From the NCBI RefSeq assembly GCF_015680235.1, contig NZ_JADLJL010000003.1, positions 62,001 to 126,000 of the forward strand: 64,000 nt of DNA, read 5' to 3'. Source of the DNA: Pseudomonas guariconensis (GTDB lineage: Bacteria > Pseudomonadota > Gammaproteobacteria > Pseudomonadales > Pseudomonadaceae). Numbering within the stretch: the stretch's first letter is position 1; every line of letters starts with the position of its first letter. Both the position numbers and the translations under genes were made by a program. The notes under the pieces are model-generated. The model ran no database searches. It saw nothing but the letters and a program-made list of their open reading frames with translations, and was not told the origin of the DNA. Shown here in pieces: positions 35,582 through 46,457 of this stretch.

Positions 35582-36358
35582 ATGCGCCTGATCGACACCC
35601 ACACCCACCTGGACTTTCCCGACTTCGATGCCGACCGCCAGCGCCTGCTGGCCAACGCGCAGGCCCTCGGCGTAGAGCGCATGGTGGTGCTGGGTGTGTA
35701 CGAAGGCAACTGGCAGCGCGTGTGGGACTTGGCTTGCAGCACGCCCAACCTGCATGCCGCGCTCGGGCTGCACCCGGTGTACCTCGACCAGCACCGCCCC
35801 GAGCACCTGGCCCAGCTGCGCGACTGGCTAGAGCGCCTGCAAGGCCACCCGCACCTGTGTGCGGTGGGCGAGTTCGGCCTGGACTTCTACCTGCCAGAAC
35901 TGGACAAGGGCCGTCAGCAAGCGCTGTTCGAAGCGCAGTTGCAACTGGCCTGCGACTTCGCCCTGCCCGCCCTGCTGCATGTACGCCGCAGCCACGCTCA
36001 GGTGATCGCCACCCTCAAGCGCTACCGACCCGCCCGCGCCGGGATCATCCATGCCTTCGCCGGCAGCTACGAGGAGGCCCGCGAGTACATCAGGCTGGGC
36101 TTCAAGCTGGGCCTGGGCGGTGCCGCCACCTGGCCCCAGGCACTGCGCCTGCGCAAGACCTTACCGCGGTTGCCGCTGGAAAGCGTGGTGCTGGAGACCG
36201 ATGCGCCGGACATGGCGCCGGCGATGTTCCCCGGCGTGCGCAACAGCCCGGTGCACCTGCCGCAGATCGCCGGCGCACTGGCCGAGGTGATGGGCATCGA
36301 GGCCGAACGGTTGGCGCACGTCAGCAGCCGCAATGCCTGTGAGGTATTTGGCTGGTAG
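35582..36358 (+). CDS. TatD family metal-dependent hydrolase
   Basis: A 258-residue amidohydrolase-fold protein. The N-terminal metal motif is DTHTHLDF, with HPVYLDQH, VGEFGLDFY, LLHVRRSH, IIHAFAGSYE and the C-terminal LETDAPDMAP that supplies the last metal Asp. TatD-type enzymes are metal-dependent 3'-5' exonucleases or related deoxyribonucleases. It follows cra by 2 nt on the same strand, a Pseudomonas arrangement whose reason is unclear. Confidence 0.92.
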   Translation: MRLIDTHTHLDFPDFDADRQRLLANAQALGVERMVVLGVYEGNWQRVWDLACSTPNLHAALGLHPVYLDQHRPEHLAQLRDWLERLQGHPHLCAVGEFGLDFYLPELDKGRQQALFEAQLQLACDFALPALLHVRRSHAQVIATLKRYRPARAGIIHAFAGSYEEAREYIRLGFKLGLGGAATWPQALRLRKTLPRLPLESVVLETDAPDMAPAMFPGVRNSPVHLPQIAGALAEVMGIEAERLAHVSSRNACEVFGW

Positions 36359-36462
36359 CACCGGCCCAATCGCGGGACGAGCCCGTTCCCACAAAGGACC
36401 TGCAAAATCAAATTGTTATGCGTTGCTCTATGAGAGAGCGGGCTGGCCCCGCGATCGGGCCG
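36359..36462. repeat. Two REP cores between TatD and the chemoreceptor
   Basis: CGGCCCAATCGCGGGACGAG (36362-36381) and AGAGCGGGCTGGCCCCGCGA (36436-36455) stand in inverted orientation between convergent genes. Confidence 0.75.
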
Positions 36463-36470
36463 TCCACTGC

Positions 36471-38489
36471 CTAGATACGAAACGCCCCGATCAGCCGCTT
36501 GAGCTCCAGCACCTGGGTCGACAGGCTCCGGCTGGCATCCTCGGCTTGGTTGGCCCCTTGGGTCGTGTCCTGGGCGGCGCGGTTGATCGCCACGATGTTC
36601 TGGTCGATGTCGTGGGCCACCGCGGTCTGCTGCTCGACAGCGGCGGCGATCTGCTGGTTCTGCTCGACGATGCCACCCACCGCCCCGAGAATGTTGCCCA
36701 GCGCTTGCTGCACTTGGCGCGCCTCGCCCACCGTACCAGCTGCCATCTGGTGACTGCTGCCCATCGCCCTGACTGCCGCGCCCACTCCTTCCTGCAGGCG
36801 CTGGATCATCTGGGCGATCTCTTCGGTGGAGTCCTGGGTGCGCCTGGCCAGGGTCCGCACCTCGTCGGCGACCACGGCGAACCCCCTGCCCTGCTCGCCG
36901 GCCCGGGCGGCCTCGATGGCAGCGTTCAGGGCCAGCAGGTTGGTCTGCTCGGCAATGCTGCGGATCACTTCCAGCACCCGGCCGATGGCCTGGCTGTCGC
37001 CGGCCAGCTGGTTGACCGCAGCCACCGTCTGGTCGATCTCGCCGGCCAGGCGGGCGATGCTGCCCTGCTGGCTTTCCACCAGGCCTCGGCCCGTGGCGCT
37101 TTCGCGGTTGACCTGTTGCGCGCCTTCGGCGGCCAGGGCCGCGCTGCGTGCGACTTCCTGGGACGTGGCACTCATCTGGTTCATGGCCGCAGCCACCTGC
37201 TCGATCTGCTCGCGCTGGCCGCCGACGGCCTGGTTGCTGCGCACCGACACCGCCAACACCTGATCGGCCTGCTCCTCGACCAGGCCGACCGTGCGGCTGA
37301 CCTGGCCGATCAGCTCGCGGATGCGTTGCACGGTCTGGTTGAACCCCTGGCCCAGTTCACCCAGCTCGTCCTGGCTGCGGGCGCGGAAACTGACGGTCAT
37401 GTCTCCGGCGGCAACCTTGTCCATGGCCGAGCCGAGGTTGCCCAACGTCTCGCGAATGGAGACGTAGAAGGCTCCGGCAAGGTAGATGATCAGGGCGAAC
37501 ACCACGGCCAGCGCAGCGACCAGGGCGACCATGCGCAACCGGTGCTCCTCCAGGCGCGCCTGCAACTGCACCTGCAAGTGGGCGAGAATGGCGTCGTTGA
37601 GCCGGTAGGTCTGCGCCATCAGGCCGCTGACCTGCTGGTAGAACCCTGCCCAGGGCGCCTCCAGGGTCTCGGCCATCACCACTTGGTCTTCGAACAGGCC
37701 GGCCGCCTGCTTGATGGTCGCCTGGCTGGCCTGGGCCAGCTCGGCCAGGCCGGCCTTGGCCAACGGGTCGGCGGCCAAGGCTTCGTCCAGTCGAATGCCG
37801 TAGTCGGCGGCCAGCCGCTCCAGGCGTTGCAGCAAATCTTCGAAACGGGCGCTGCCGGAGGAGTCGATGAAGCCACGGCCCAGGGCCGTGGCCCCCATCG
37901 CCCGCCCTTCGCCCAGCGCCTGGGTCACCTGGCCCGTGGCCGTACCCAGCACCTCGCTGAAATGGCGCACCGACGCCTGGCTGTCCTGGTCCAGGCCCAC
38001 GTGGCTGGCCACCTGCTTGACCAGCACCTGAGCCTGCACCAGCAGTTTGTCCACCAGGGCCGCCTTGCTTTGCAGGGATGACTCGTTGCGGGCCCGATCG
38101 AGCAGTTCGCCCACCTCGTCGCGCCGGGCCCGCAGTTGCGGGTCGTCGAACTGCAGGGCCTGCAGCTTCGCTGCGACCTGCTCCTGGCTCTGGCCGATGC
38201 GTTGCTCCAGGTCGCCGGCCTGCCCCGATTGACCGAGCATGACGTTGACCTGCAAGAGGTTGCCCAGGGTTTCCAGCTCCCCGCGCAAGGCCAGGGCGCC
38301 CGCCAGAGGGGCCAGGCCCTGGAGTTCGACGCGAGTGGTATGGAATTGCTCATAGACGCCGCGCACCAGGTAGAAGCTGGTGACCAGCATCGGCACGAAG
38401 AACAGGGCGCTGATCAGGCTGAACTTCAAGCCGAAGCTCAGCCGGTCCATCAGGGCGATGGCCGGATAGAGCAAACGCTGCATGCGCAT
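36471..38489 (-). CDS. Methyl-accepting chemotaxis protein
   Basis: A 672-residue chemoreceptor. Helix 1 at about 19-42, a long periplasmic sensing domain at about 43-319 (helical, larger than a simple four-helix bundle), helix 2 at about 320-343, HAMP at 344-397 and the signalling domain with the conserved tip [20 protein letters not shown]. No C-terminal receptor-tethering pentapeptide is present. Ligand is unknown. It lies beside ampE, a synteny shared with P. aeruginosa. Confidence 0.92.
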   Translation of the reverse strand: MRMQRLLYPAIALMDRLSFGLKFSLISALFFVPMLVTSFYLVRGVYEQFHTTRVELQGLAPLAGALALRGELETLGNLLQVNVMLGQSGQAGDLEQRIGQSQEQVAAKLQALQFDDPQLRARRDEVGELLDRARNESSLQSKAALVDKLLVQAQVLVKQVASHVGLDQDSQASVRHFSEVLGTATGQVTQALGEGRAMGATALGRGFIDSSGSARFEDLLQRLERLAADYGIRLDEALAADPLAKAGLAELAQASQATIKQAAGLFEDQVVMAETLEAPWAGFYQQVSGLMAQTYRLNDAILAHLQVQLQARLEEHRLRMVALVAALAVVFALIIYLAGAFYVSIRETLGNLGSAMDKVAAGDMTVSFRARSQDELGELGQGFNQTVQRIRELIGQVSRTVGLVEEQADQVLAVSVRSNQAVGGQREQIEQVAAAMNQMSATSQEVARSAALAAEGAQQVNRESATGRGLVESQQGSIARLAGEIDQTVAAVNQLAGDSQAIGRVLEVIRSIAEQTNLLALNAAIEAARAGEQGRGFAVVADEVRTLARRTQDSTEEIAQMIQRLQEGVGAAVRAMGSSHQMAAGTVGEARQVQQALGNILGAVGGIVEQNQQIAAAVEQQTAVAHDIDQNIVAINRAAQDTTQGANQAEDASRSLSTQVLELKRLIGAFRI

Positions 38490-38584
38490 CTCCTTGGATT
38501 CTTTTTATTCTTTGAGGTAGCACAAGGCCATTAACGGCCAGGCGACCTGTATAGCGCAGAACGAATCCAAGGTTTGTAATTTTC

Positions 38585-38628
38585 TGTAGGCGCGGCCTTG
38601 TGCCGCGAAAGGGCTGCAAAGCAGCCCC
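38585..38628. repeat. GC hairpin repeat of the CGGCCTTGTGCCGCGAAAGG type
   Basis: Same composite as at 2151-2193 and 49300-49337: GCGGCCTTGTGCCGC followed by GGGCTGCAAAGCAGCCC. It lies just past the ampE stop (38646, minus strand) and may serve as its terminator. Confidence 0.7.
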
Positions 38629-38645
38629 TAACCCCGCACGCCCAG

Positions 38646-39476
38646 TCAGACCAACACGGTCCACAGCGCAAAAAACGCGTACCACAGCACCGCACAACGC
38701 AGCAGTAGCTCCCAGAGGCTGTCCAACCGCCCCAGCCCGCGCTGGTTGTCTTCTTCCTCGGGCACCGTGTCGGCCACCCGCCCGACCCGCGCCACCAGGT
38801 GCCCGGCACTGATGTGCCAGTTGAGCAACTCGTGCAACATGACCCGCACCACCGCGACGAAGTTACCGACCAGGGCGAAGCTCAACGCCAGCACCCGCAC
38901 CGGCACCCAGTCCATGGTATGACGCAGTTGCTCGGCCCGTTCCTTGAGCGCCGGTTGCCGGCTGTTGCCCGCGCACAGAGCCAGCAGGCGATAGGCCAGG
39001 GCCGCCCCCGGCCCCAGCAGGAAATACCAGAAGATCACCGCGAAAAAGCTCTGGTACGCCTGCCACAGCAAATGACCCTGCACCCGGATCAACAAGCTTT
39101 GCGCATCGTCGGCGGCCAACCCCAGGTCTCGCTCGGCCACGTGCAACGCGGCCTGGTCATCGCCCCGGCGCCAGGCATCGCGGAACGGCCCCAGGGCCGC
39201 CTTGGCATCACCCCGCCCAAGGCTGTAGATCAGCACCAACAGGTGCACCGGCAACGCCAGCAACCCGTAGGCCACCGGCTCCAATACGTGCAGCAGCAAG
39301 ACCAGCAATGCCACCGGCGCCAGCACCAGGATGGCAAGGGTCCACCAGGGGTGTACCTTGCCGCTGCGCTCCAGGCGCACCAGCTCGCCCAAGAAGAAAC
39401 CATCACGTTGCAGCCGCTGGCGCAGGGCGGAGAATTTCTCGACCCAGAGCACCAGCACCAACACCAGGAAACTCAT
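38646..39476 (-). CDS. ampE: AmpE, inner-membrane regulatory protein
   Basis: A 276-residue polytopic membrane protein (MSFLVLVLVLWVEKF at the start, then helices LAILVLAPVALLVLLLHVL, LLALPVHLLVLIYSLG, FFAVIFWYFLLGPGAALAYR and a C-terminal helix). It forms an operon with ampD, overlapping its stop by 4 nt. AmpE is linked to cell-wall recycling and beta-lactamase regulation, but its biochemical role is unresolved. Confidence 0.92.
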   Translation of the reverse strand: MSFLVLVLVLWVEKFSALRQRLQRDGFFLGELVRLERSGKVHPWWTLAILVLAPVALLVLLLHVLEPVAYGLLALPVHLLVLIYSLGRGDAKAALGPFRDAWRRGDDQAALHVAERDLGLAADDAQSLLIRVQGHLLWQAYQSFFAVIFWYFLLGPGAALAYRLLALCAGNSRQPALKERAEQLRHTMDWVPVRVLALSFALVGNFVAVVRVMLHELLNWHISAGHLVARVGRVADTVPEEEDNQRGLGRLDSLWELLLRCAVLWYAFFALWTVLV

Positions 39477-40039
39477 GCATTGTCCTCATTGCACTGCAGC
39501 GCCGCGCGATAGCGGCACCAGTCGAAGGCCGGGCCCGGGTCGGTCTTGCGTACCGGGGCGATGTCGCTGTGGCCACAGATGCGCTGCGGGCCGATCACCG
39601 GCCAGGCGCGACGAATTTCGCGAGTCAGCTGCTCCAGGGCGGCGTACTGGGCATCGGTGTAGGGCAGCTCGTCGGTGCCTTCAAGCTCGATGCCGATGGA
39701 AAAATCGTTGCAACCCTCACGCCCCTCGAAGCTCGAGACACCCGCATGCCAGGCCCGGTCGAGCAGGGACACGAACTGGGTCACCGCACCGTCACGCTCG
39801 ACGAATAGGTGCGCCGATACGGTGAGGTGGCAAATGTCCTGGAAATAGGGGTGCTCGTTTGGGTCTAGCTGGTTCTGGAAGAACTGCTGCACCTTGCCGG
39901 TACCGAAGCAGGCCGGCGGCAGGCTGATGTTGTGGATGACCAGCAGGGAGATGGCTTCGCCTTCGGGGCGCGCATTGAAGTTGGGCGAGGGGCAGTGGGT
40001 AACGCCGCAGAACCAGCCTGTCGCTCGATCCAATTGCAT
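39473..40039 (-). CDS. ampD: 1,6-anhydro-N-acetylmuramyl-L-alanine amidase AmpD
   Basis: A 188-residue cytoplasmic zinc amidase that cleaves anhydro-muropeptides in peptidoglycan recycling and so keeps ampC silent. Zinc ligands are in LLVIHNISLPP (His), AWHAGVSSFEG (His region) and ICGHSDIAPVRKTDPGPAF (His/Asp), and ELEGTDELPYTDAQ is typical. The ATG at 40039 begins MQLDRATGW, the family-like N-terminus; an in-frame upstream start adds an unrelated extension. Confidence 0.95.
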   Translation of the reverse strand: MQLDRATGWFCGVTHCPSPNFNARPEGEAISLLVIHNISLPPACFGTGKVQQFFQNQLDPNEHPYFQDICHLTVSAHLFVERDGAVTQFVSLLDRAWHAGVSSFEGREGCNDFSIGIELEGTDELPYTDAQYAALEQLTREIRRAWPVIGPQRICGHSDIAPVRKTDPGPAFDWCRYRAALQCNEDNA

Positions 40040-40114
40040 GGAGCAGTTCCTGAAAATCGTCGGGAAGGTAGCCAGTATGCCCCGCACCCGATGCGCTTGC
40101 ATGTAAATGATTGT

Positions 40115-42268
40115 TCAGCGAGCCGCCTGGGAGCGCAAGCGTCCGAGCACTGCTTCCAGTGCCCGCTCGAACAGCAGCCCGTCGTCCAGCAGGCGCAGCT
40201 CGCCGCGGCGCAGGGCCTGGACCAGCCCCGCACGGTTCCACTCGCGCACCTTCATACCGGTGCGGTTGGCGAAGACGAAGCGGTCATGGCTGTCGATCCT
40301 GGCCACCAGCTTGCAGCGCAGCAACTCGTCGTCATCCATCACCTCGACCCACGTACCGACCCGCAGCCGCTGCACCTGAGCCAGTTCCGGCCCTTGCATG
40401 TCCGGCTGCAGCAAGGGGCCGCACGCGGACTCGTCGGCCACCGCAAGAATGATTTCCTCGGCCACTAGTCTGTGCTCCACGGCACAGTCGCTGCTCGGCG
40501 TACCCACGCAGGCAGCCAGGTGCAATTGCTCCAGCTGCTGGAAGAATTCGCGGGTGGTAACCGCGTCCATGACCACGCTCGCCAGGCCCTCGCGCAGGGC
40601 CTTGAGCAGCCCGGGCACCTGCTGCAGCAAGCGCTCGCGCGCCTGGGGCTCGTGGTGCGGGGCGATGCTCGCCAGCAGCGTGTCCATGGTCGCCAGCCCT
40701 TGCGTCCAGGCCGGGGAACCCACGCCATGCTTGAGCCAGGCCAGCAGCAAGACTTGGCTCCAACCCTGGACCAGCATGTGCACCACCGCCTGCGGCAGGA
40801 CCCGGCCATGCAAGCGCAGGTTCAGCTCCTGTTGCACCTGCAGACGAGCCTGCAGGGCCCGGGCCCGCCCTTGCTCGGCATCTCGCGTGCGTTGCTCGAG
40901 CAGTTCGTTGCGTCGGCGCTCTTGCTGGCTGAAAGCCAGGAAGTCCTCGAGCAGTTCGTTGAACAGGCGAGAGTCATCGGTGAAGTCGTTGAGCAGGCGC
41001 TGGACAATACGCTCAATGCGCAGTTGCAGGCTGTCGCGCAGCCCCTCGCTGCCGGCCTCCCAACCGATGGCGGCCGCCGCGATCTCGTTGAGCAGGCGCC
41101 GGGCCGGGTGGCTGGCACGGCTGAATACGGCCTTGTCGAGCAAGGCCACCTTGAGCAATGGAATGTGCAGCCGCTCGATCAGCTCGCGCACGGTCGCTGG
41201 CAGGTTGGTATCGCCTTGGATGAATTCGAACAGCAAGCCGACCAGGTTGAAGGTGTCTTCGTCGGCCGTGGCGATGCAGCGACGCGTGCCGCTGCGCACG
41301 CTGACCCGCAGCAGCAGTTGTTCGAGCTGCTGCCCTAGATCGAAGTCGTCGGCCTCGCTGGTGGCGGGCAGGTAATGTTGCAGATGAGAAAGCAGCCGCA
41401 ACAAGTCGCCGGTGCTGACCGGCTGCGCGCCGGCCACCTGCTGGACACGCGGCGCAACGCGGCCACGCATGGGTGCCAGCAAGGGCTGCAGGGCGTCGAA
41501 AAACACCTGGCTGGCGTCATCGACCTGCAACTCGTCGGCCGCTGCCGGGCGGCTGGATGCGCGCTCCAGGTGACGACGGTCCTCGGCGCGGCGCCGTGGC
41601 ACAGCCTTGAGTTCAGGCAGCACCCCAGCGCTGGCCAGCAACTGGTTGGCCTGCTCGTAGAGTTGGTCGATGTCGCGCAGCACATAGCGCTCGAACAATT
41701 TCAGCAAGACCAGCTTGACCCTTGGCCCTACGCCCAGGTCGCGCCCGGCCTGCAGGAAGAGCTCGCACAAGCGTTCAGGCTCCAGCGCGAGCCCTTGGGC
41801 CAGAGGGGTCTCGAGCAGGGCCTGGAAGCGCTGCGTCAGTTGCTTGAGGGCCAGGCCATCCCGGGACAATACCCGCGCGACCATCGCCTCGACAACGGCA
41901 GAGCGCTCCAGTTGCGCGGTGCTGCGCGGGTGATCGGCCACGCTCGATGGCCGCTCATCGGCCTGATTGAGCCGGGCGAACGCATCGTGAAAGCGGTCGA
42001 GGAAGCCGCGTTCGATGCTCTTGCGCTTGAGGCGCAGGTCGCGCATCGCCTCGAAGTACAGGTTCTGCTCGAACCGTTCACTGGCCTTGTCAGCCATTTC
42101 GAAAAGGGTGTCATCGGCATTGTCGAACAGCCGCTGCAGGCCCAGGCGCAATTGCAGCGCCGCCTGGTCGCGCACCTGCAAGAGCGGGACCGGCAGGCAA
42201 GGCAAGGGCACACGCGCCCCTCGATCGATGGCCGCCGCCAGCGGCACCACCTTGCCTTCTATCTGCAT
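40115..42268 (-). CDS. DUF1631 domain protein
   Basis: A 717-residue, largely helical protein. The N-terminus (LQLRLGLQRLFDNADDTLFEMADKA) and the FERYVLRDIDQLYEQANQLL segment fit DUF1631, a family wrongly labelled thymidine phosphorylase in some genomes. The C-terminal 100 residues (LRVGTWVEVMDDDELLRCKL, then IDSHDRFVFANRTGMKVREW) form a beta-rich module that resembles a PilZ-like fold, although the c-di-GMP RxxxR motif is not evident. It lies between ampD and divergent nadC. Role unknown. Confidence 0.82.
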   Translation of the reverse strand: MQIEGKVVPLAAAIDRGARVPLPCLPVPLLQVRDQAALQLRLGLQRLFDNADDTLFEMADKASERFEQNLYFEAMRDLRLKRKSIERGFLDRFHDAFARLNQADERPSSVADHPRSTAQLERSAVVEAMVARVLSRDGLALKQLTQRFQALLETPLAQGLALEPERLCELFLQAGRDLGVGPRVKLVLLKLFERYVLRDIDQLYEQANQLLASAGVLPELKAVPRRRAEDRRHLERASSRPAAADELQVDDASQVFFDALQPLLAPMRGRVAPRVQQVAGAQPVSTGDLLRLLSHLQHYLPATSEADDFDLGQQLEQLLLRVSVRSGTRRCIATADEDTFNLVGLLFEFIQGDTNLPATVRELIERLHIPLLKVALLDKAVFSRASHPARRLLNEIAAAAIGWEAGSEGLRDSLQLRIERIVQRLLNDFTDDSRLFNELLEDFLAFSQQERRRNELLEQRTRDAEQGRARALQARLQVQQELNLRLHGRVLPQAVVHMLVQGWSQVLLLAWLKHGVGSPAWTQGLATMDTLLASIAPHHEPQARERLLQQVPGLLKALREGLASVVMDAVTTREFFQQLEQLHLAACVGTPSSDCAVEHRLVAEEIILAVADESACGPLLQPDMQGPELAQVQRLRVGTWVEVMDDDELLRCKLVARIDSHDRFVFANRTGMKVREWNRAGLVQALRRGELRLLDDGLLFERALEAVLGRLRSQAAR

Positions 42269-42497
42269 CCCGGACTCCTTGTAGGGTGTTCTGTTCGAAT
42301 GACCTGGGCTAGTCAAAACCATGACGCCAAATACTGGTCGCATTATCGGTAAAAAATCTGACAGCTTCTAGCGCGATCTACTTACGCCCCCAACTGACCA
42401 TGGGTTCGCCGAAATGCTCACTCGTCCTGACCAAAGGTCACCGGTGTGGTTGCCGCTGTACACGTCGGCCCCCTGCCCTATAATCGCCGGCACCTAG

Positions 42498-43361
<864 letters not shown>

Positions 43362-43635
43362 ATCGATCCTGCAACAAGCCCGTACCGTCGGGACTGCAAC
43401 GGGGTGCAAAGCGCCCCGATTGCCTGAATGACCGACATACATCCTGATTATTGCGCAGCCCATCTTCCTTCGACAGCAGGCAAGCCTGCTACCTGACCTC
43501 ATATAAAAGATTCCTACCCCATTAAAGAATCTGGCCACTTGCAACTTACCTGGCAGATATGATCGTACCCGACGTCATAGAGCATCCATACCATTGATGG
43601 ACTGGCGTTATTCCGGCTATCAAAGGAGAAATACT
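43362..43635. other. Intergenic segment between nadC and the 20-codon ORF
   Basis: It contains a short GC hairpin after nadC (43400-43418) and then AT-richer sequence with a TATGAT hexamer (43558-43563) that lacks a good -35 partner. No ORF is convincing, but the segment precedes a short ORF with a strong ribosome site and could be its leader. Confidence 0.4.
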
Positions 43636-43698
43636 ATGACGCAAGACACCCACGTACAGTGCTTAGTGATCCATCGGCTGTTTATTGAACAGGCATAA
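43636..43698 (+). CDS. Putative 20-residue peptide ORF
   Basis: ATG at 43636 is preceded by CAAAGGAGAAATACT, a near-ideal ribosome site at 8-nt spacing, and encodes MTQDTHVQCLVIHRLFIEQA before TAA. The peptide has one Cys and no signal sequence. Its stop codon overlaps the A-run that serves as the T-tract of the trxB terminator on the other strand. It may be a real microprotein, a leader peptide or part of a small RNA. No homologue is known to me. Confidence 0.4.
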   Translation: MTQDTHVQCLVIHRLFIEQA

Positions 43699-43729
43699 AA
43701 AAACCCGACCCTGGGTGCCCAGGGTCGGG
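43697..43729 (-). terminator. Intrinsic terminator of trxB
   Basis: CCCGACCCTGGG (43704-43715) and CCCAGGGTCGGG (43718-43729) form a perfect 12-bp stem with a 2-nt centre; on the minus strand it is followed by seven T residues, 20 nt past the trxB stop. Confidence 0.93.
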
Positions 43730-43748
43730 TTCAAAGCATCAACGATCG

Positions 43749-45022
<1,274 letters not shown>

Positions 45023-45772
45023 ATGCAAGCCCCTGTCCTCTCTGGCCCCCAGTACCTGCGCGAAGGGCTGAAACTGGTCATGAGCCCGAACCTGCGGCTG
45101 TTCGTCCTGCTGCCGCTGGCGGTCAATTTGCTGTTGTTCGGCGGCCTGATCTACTTTGCCGGGCACCAGTTCAGCCTATGGGTCGATGCCTTGATGCCCA
45201 CCCTGCCGAGCTGGCTGAGCTTTCTCACCTACATCCTCTGGCCACTGTTCGTCGCCTTGGTGGTGCTGATGGTGTTCTTCACCTTCACCCTGGTGGCCAA
45301 CATCATCGCCGCGCCGTTCAATGGCTTCCTCGCGGAAAAGGTCGAGGTGGTGGTGCGCGGCGAGGACACCTTCCCCGCCTTCAGCTGGGCTGAGTTGATC
45401 GCCATGGTGCCACGCACCCTTGGCCGCGAGATGCGCAAGCTGGGCTACTTCCTGCCGCGGGCCATCGGCCTGTTCATTCTCTCGTTGATCCCGGTGGTCA
45501 ACGTCGTGGCCGCTCCGCTGTGGCTCATCTTCGGGGTATGGATGATGGCCATCCAGTACATCGACTACCCGGCGGACAACAACAAGATGAGCTGGCAGGA
45601 CATGCTCGCCTGGTTGCGCAGCAAGCGTTGGCAGTCGCTGGGGTTCGGTGGCATTACCTACCTGGCCTTGATGATCCCGTTGGTGAACGTGCTGATGATG
45701 CCGGCGGCGGTGGCAGGCGCCACCTTGTTCTGGGTGCGTGAAGAAGGGCTCGGTAGAACGTCCCAGCGATAG
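45023..45772 (+). CDS. cysZ: Sulfate transporter CysZ
   Basis: A 249-residue membrane protein of the CysZ/EI24 family that mediates sulfate uptake for cysteine synthesis. Helices include [42 protein letters not shown] and [30 protein letters not shown] after helix 2 is a family hallmark. The ATG at 45023 follows GGAGCG. Not clustered with other cys genes, as is common in Pseudomonas. Confidence 0.93.
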   Translation: MQAPVLSGPQYLREGLKLVMSPNLRLFVLLPLAVNLLLFGGLIYFAGHQFSLWVDALMPTLPSWLSFLTYILWPLFVALVVLMVFFTFTLVANIIAAPFNGFLAEKVEVVVRGEDTFPAFSWAELIAMVPRTLGREMRKLGYFLPRAIGLFILSLIPVVNVVAAPLWLIFGVWMMAIQYIDYPADNNKMSWQDMLAWLRSKRWQSLGFGGITYLALMIPLVNVLMMPAAVAGATLFWVREEGLGRTSQR

Positions 45773-45854
45773 ATATTTACACCAGGTACGCTTCCGGTCA
45801 GCGGCTCAATCATCGCCCACACCTTGTGGTATTTCATCTTTGGAGGATGACCAG

Positions 45855-46397
45855 ATGATTGACGAAAAGCTGAAGGAAGCCATCCCTAACCAGCAAACGA
45901 CTGACGTAGATCCTGTTGATGCAGCGCTTGAAGCGCTCGCCGAGCCTGAACTGGAAGCACCGGAAACATTTGCTGAACCTGAGCAAACCCGTGTGTTCGA
46001 GACCATAGAGCAACCTGAAGGCCCAATTGACCCCCTGGGCCCGGTGGGTCAACGACGCGGGGTAGGCAAAGAGGGACCCGACCTCACCAATGCCGAAAAT
46101 GAAGCATTTGAAAAAGTACAGGCGCGTGCTGAGTTCCTGCTTCGGGACGTACTGCCAGCACATGGCTTGGACCCGTTCGGGGACTGGATCATCCACGCCA
46201 AGGACGATTTTTCCGAACGGTCCCATGCCGTCACGTTCCTGACATGGGCATTCATTACCGGAACCCTGCAAAAGCCAGATGTGGTTGAGTATGAAGATGC
46301 TCGTACAGGCGAGGTGGTTACCGATACAGACGGCAACTTCTGGGCCGCCCTGCAAGAAACCTTCAACCTCATGATGAGGGCAGGCGTCATCGCCTGA
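45855..46397 (+). CDS. Acidic orphan protein of unknown function
   Basis: A 180-residue protein. The first 80 residues are low-complexity, Glu/Pro-rich and probably disordered (DVDPVDAALEALAEPELEAP). The C-terminal half looks folded (FEKVQARAEFLLRDVLPAHG, AVTFLTWAFITGTLQ, FWAALQETFNLMMRAGVIA). No signal peptide, no recognised family. TGGAGG is 6-10 nt before the ATG. It has its own terminator, and its base composition is visibly less GC-rich than its neighbours, so recent acquisition is plausible. Confidence 0.7.
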   Translation: MIDEKLKEAIPNQQTTDVDPVDAALEALAEPELEAPETFAEPEQTRVFETIEQPEGPIDPLGPVGQRRGVGKEGPDLTNAENEAFEKVQARAEFLLRDVLPAHGLDPFGDWIIHAKDDFSERSHAVTFLTWAFITGTLQKPDVVEYEDARTGEVVTDTDGNFWAALQETFNLMMRAGVIA

Positions 46398-46412
46398 TGC
46401 TTGAGATGCTCC

Positions 46413-46446
46413 AAGGCCTGCGCGCAGTTCGCGCCGCAGGCCTTTT
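46413..46446 (+). terminator. Terminator after the orphan gene
   Basis: AAGGCCTGCG (46413-46422) and CGCAGGCCTT (46435-46444) pair over 12 nt and are followed by a short T-run. Being symmetrical, it can also serve the chemoreceptor gene that converges at 46458. Confidence 0.75.
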
Positions 46447-46457
46447 CCAGCGCTTGC

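Noticed and set aside
45738-45854. N-terminal extension of the acidic orphan protein into cysZ
   Set aside because: ATG 45855 has a TGGAGG site; the extension overlaps the end of cysZ and has no ribosome site.
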